NCBI GenBank assembly: GCA_964597305.1
Contig: CAZQWU010000003.1
Location: forward strand, 1-53,288
Direction of reading: 5' to 3'
Length of the DNA: 53,288 bases
Source: UBA7398 sp964597305
Lineage (GTDB): Bacteria; Actinomycetota; Actinomycetes; Nanopelagicales; Nanopelagicaceae
Part shown: piece by piece, positions 51,112-53,288 of the stretch
Layout: each line of letters begins with the position of its first letter
Numbering within the stretch: position 1 is the stretch's first letter
Position numbers and translations under genes: made by a program
The notes under the pieces: generated by a model
Told to the model about the DNA's origin: nothing
What the model saw: the letters and a program-made list of their open reading frames with translations, nothing else
Database searches by the model: none

Positions 51112-52338
51112 CTATTGCGCAGGGTTGCCCGTATCGGCAATGGCTTCAGTAACTTCTTCTTCGGTAGGTAATCGATCCGCTTTTGAAAAATGTCGTGCGC
51201 CAAGTGCGATAACAAAATAACCCATGACAAGTGCGATCGATGTCATGACAAAACACCACCGTGGCCCAAAATGTTCTGCAATAAATCCACCCATCGCCGA
51301 ACCCATAGCAGCGCATGAGCCTTCGATGGACCAGAGCCATGCCAACGCCTGAACAGCTGTCCCTTTCGGGCGAATTGCTTCACATACTTCCCAATAAAAA
51401 ACCATCTGCACCCCACCGAAGAATCCAATGAATGCAGCTAATAACATTAAAGACCAATTGGGATAGGCAAAAGCAAGTGGGAAACTACTGACCATCCAGA
51501 ATCGATACGTGCGCAAGAAACCTCTGAGTGGAGATATCTTTTTTGAAATCGTTCCAGCAAAGAGCCCACCAAAGACATTAAAGAGTCCAGCGATGCCGAG
51601 AATTATTGCGGTGCGCGACTGAAGATTTTCTTGAGTTGTAAATGCGGGAATCCCAATATCAAAAGCGCCCCAACCAATTCCAAGGAGCGCTCCTTCACAG
51701 GCAAGTAATTGAAAGGCGCGAATTCGATACATCGGTGCGGCTTTCTCATCCTTAACCTCTGGAACCCACTGCCGCGAAAGTTTCGATAGTGCGATAGCCG
51801 AGCCACCAATTGCCATCGTAATAGCGCAGAGCCGTAGCGCGATATTGGCGTTGTATTGAAGTGAGATCCACGTTGCCAGGATGGGGCCAAAAATCCCCGT
51901 AGTGCTCATGACTGAGGTATCAATTGCATATGCCGTTCGGTGCATAGATTCGGGAACAGCAATTTTCCACAGCGGACGAACTGAAAGATTTATCGGTGGT
52001 ACCGCCAAACCCAACAGCCCCGCGAAGAGAAGTAATTGAAAAGTGGAATCGGCGAAACTTAATATGATCAACATCGTCACATAGGAAGGTACGAAAATCC
52101 GAAATGGCCATTTTTGGCCATATCGATCAACAAAGGCGCCACGAATTCCGGCGGTGAGTGAGCCAGAGATTGAGTTGAGCCCAATAGCAACTCCAGCAAT
52201 AGCGATGGAATTGGTCGTTTGCTGAGCTTTGAAAAAAATGGCCAACCCGATCATGCCGTAGGTCAGGCGTGCCGGAAATGAGGAGGCGATCAAGGTTCGA
52301 GCGTTTCGAATCTTCAGAATTTCGATATATCGCCGCAT
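51112..52338 (-). CDS. major facilitator superfamily transporter
   Basis: 408-residue membrane protein with about 12 hydrophobic segments in two halves. The loop between segments 2 and 3 reads GAFVDRYGQKWPFR, a variant of the MFS GxxxDRxGxR motif. The substrate cannot be told; its general look is of drug- or sugar-efflux-type MFS exporters. On the reverse strand TAAGAT lies seven bases before ATG. A GGAG is present but only two bases from the ATG, too close for a normal Shine-Dalgarno. It is convergent with polA and divergent from rpsA. Confidence 0.9.
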   Translation of the reverse strand: MRRYIEILKIRNARTLIASSFPARLTYGMIGLAIFFKAQQTTNSIAIAGVAIGLNSISGSLTAGIRGAFVDRYGQKWPFRIFVPSYVTMLIILSFADSTFQLLLFAGLLGLAVPPINLSVRPLWKIAVPESMHRTAYAIDTSVMSTTGIFGPILATWISLQYNANIALRLCAITMAIGGSAIALSKLSRQWVPEVKDEKAAPMYRIRAFQLLACEGALLGIGWGAFDIGIPAFTTQENLQSRTAIILGIAGLFNVFGGLFAGTISKKISPLRGFLRTYRFWMVSSFPLAFAYPNWSLMLLAAFIGFFGGVQMVFYWEVCEAIRPKGTAVQALAWLWSIEGSCAAMGSAMGGFIAEHFGPRWCFVMTSIALVMGYFVIALGARHFSKADRLPTEEEVTEAIADTGNPAQ

Positions 52339-52345
52339 TTCTCCG

Positions 52346-52351
52346 ATCTTA
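52346..52351 (-). promoter_or_regulatory. leaderless -10 element TAAGAT of the MFS gene
   Basis: Read on the reverse strand, TAAGAT ends seven bases before the ATG at 52338. Confidence 0.45.
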
Positions 52352-52383
52352 TCGGCTTTGTGAATGGAGAGACCGCAACGAAA

Positions 52384-52413
52384 TTGACCTTTCTGGTAAC
52401 GCGAAAGTACCCT
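52384..52413 (+). promoter_or_regulatory. rpsA promoter (TTGACC, 18 bp, TACCCT)
   Basis: -35 TTGACC (52384-52389), 18-bp spacer, -10 TACCCT (52408-52413). The decamer TCCCTGTCCC starts seven bases after the -10 (52420), where transcription is expected to begin, leaving a leader of about 39 bases. Confidence 0.65.
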
Positions 52414-52458
52414 TTGCCGTCCCTGTCCCTACTAGTCATTTCCCCAACCCGGAGTACC

Positions 52459-53288
52459 TTGAGCACCTCACAAATCACAATTAACGATGTCGGATCAGCA
52501 GCAGATTTCTTAGCAGCAATTGAAGGAACAATAAAAAATTTCAACGATGGCGATTTAGTTTCAGGCGTCGTTGTCCAAGTCGATCGCGATGAGGTTCTTC
52601 TCGATATTGGATATAAAACAGAAGGCGTTATTCCATCACGCGAACTTTCAATCCGCCACGATTTAGATCCCAGCGAACTTGTGAAGGTCGGCGACCGTGT
52701 TGAAGCTCTAGTGCTTCAAAAGGAAGATAAAGAAGGTCGTCTCATTTTGTCGAAGAAGCGCGCTCAATATGAAAAAGCGTGGGGCGAAATTGAAGGTAAA
52801 AAAGAGCGTGATGAAGTTGTCGTCGGAACTGTTATTGAAGTCGTCAAAGGTGGACTCATTGTCGATATTGGTCTCCGTGGATTTTTACCAGCATCGTTAG
52901 TTGAACTTCGTCGCGTCCGAGATCTTTCTCCCTATATTGGTAAGCAAGTAGAGGCGCGAATTATTGAACTGGATAAGAATCGCAATAACGTAGTGCTCTC
53001 TCGACGTGCGCATTTGGAACAGAGCCAATCTGAATCTCGAACGACTTTCCTCAATCAACTACAAAAAGGCCAAGTTCGTTCTGGCGTGGTCTCTTCAATC
53101 GTGAACTTTGGTGCATTCGTCGATCTTGGTGGCGTGGATGGTTTAGTTCACGTTTCAGAACTTTCCTGGAAACACATTGATCATCCTGGAGAAGTTGTTG
53201 AAGTTGGCGACGAAGTTACAGTTGAAGTTTTAGAAGTTGACTTTGAACGCGAACGTGTTTCACTTTCGCTTAAGGCGACTCAAGAAGA
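52459..53288 (+). CDS. rpsA: 30S ribosomal protein S1 (partial, runs off the window)
   Basis: Start of the S1 RNA-binding protein that helps load mRNA on the 30S subunit. After a short N-terminus (MSTSQITINDVGSAADFLAA), three S1/OB repeats are visible: about residues 32-100 (GDLVSGVVVQVDRDEVLLDIGYK), 118-185 (VVVGTVIEVVKGGLIVDIGLRGFLPASL) and 200 onward (VRSGVVSSIVNFGAFVDLGG). The reading is open to the window edge with at least 276 codons. The start must be TTG 52459, as no in-frame ATG fits. GGAG lies four bases before it. In an organism with many apparent leaderless mRNAs, this gene keeps a Shine-Dalgarno. Confidence 0.95.
   Translation, partial: MSTSQITINDVGSAADFLAAIEGTIKNFNDGDLVSGVVVQVDRDEVLLDIGYKTEGVIPSRELSIRHDLDPSELVKVGDRVEALVLQKEDKEGRLILSKKRAQYEKAWGEIEGKKERDEVVVGTVIEVVKGGLIVDIGLRGFLPASLVELRRVRDLSPYIGKQVEARIIELDKNRNNVVLSRRAHLEQSQSESRTTFLNQLQKGQVRSGVVSSIVNFGAFVDLGGVDGLVHVSELSWKHIDHPGEVVEVGDEVTVEVLEVDFERERVSLSLKATQE

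Overview
This window is a 53-kb piece of an actinobacterial chromosome with unusually low G+C for that phylum (roughly mid-40s % by eye), packed with genes that overlap by 1, 4 or 8 bases. The gene order is the classic actinobacterial backbone (dcw cluster, ileS, lspA-rluD-dnaE, his operon, lgt, gltBD, pyk, ANTAR regulator, liv transporter, polA, rpsA). Low G+C, streamlined actinobacterial content points to a freshwater planktonic lineage of the acI/Nanopelagicales kind. That placement is inferred from style and synteny, not from a marker search. Four runs of exactly 100 N mark scaffold joins, so this is a draft, metagenomic or single-cell assembly.

Layout. 1-17 kb is the division and cell-wall cluster: rsmH, an ftsL-like gene, ftsI, murE, murF, mraY, murD, ftsW, murG, murC, ftsQ, ftsZ, pgeF, yggS, sepF and yggT. 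Two of the scaffold gaps fall in murE and ftsQ; the murE gap looks like an artefact. 16.5-19.9 kb is a reverse-strand ileS controlled by a translational T-box riboswitch. 19.9-25.8 kb holds a DksA/TraR-type zinc-finger protein with a histone-like lysine tail, lspA, rluD and dnaE. 25.9-31.5 kb is hisD-C-B-H-A-F-I. 31.4-34.3 kb has a 51-residue membrane ORF, a MauE/DsbA redox pair, lgt and a VIT-type metal transporter. The trp genes that often sit between hisI and lgt in relatives are absent here. 34.5-42 kb is gltB, gltD and pyk. 42.0-48.0 kb has a tRNA with a CAA anticodon, the ANTAR regulator pdtaR and the livK-H-M-G-F importer. 48-53.3 kb has a MenI-like thioesterase, polA, an MFS transporter and the 5' part of rpsA.

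How it works together. The cluster covers peptidoglycan precursor synthesis (meso-diaminopimelate type, from the MurE DNPR motif), septum assembly, lipoprotein maturation (lgt, lspA), nitrogen assimilation and amino-acid uptake, and replication and translation.

Main unusual signals: (i) about ten transcription-unit starts have a TANNNT -10 element 6-8 bases before the start codon and no Shine-Dalgarno, implying widespread leaderless mRNAs; (ii) livK and rpsA share a promoter layout (TTGNNN, 18 bp, TACCCT) and the identical decamer TCCCTGTCCC at the predicted transcription start; (iii) the CAA-anticodon tRNA has a leucine-like D-arm but lacks the long variable arm, and its acceptor stem carries the ribosome-binding site of pdtaR; (iv) the ileS T-box has a perfect six-base anti-Shine-Dalgarno/Shine-Dalgarno pairing; (v) a hidden small membrane ORF is coupled by ATGA overlaps at both ends. 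I see no mobile elements, CRISPR arrays, rRNA genes or phage genes.
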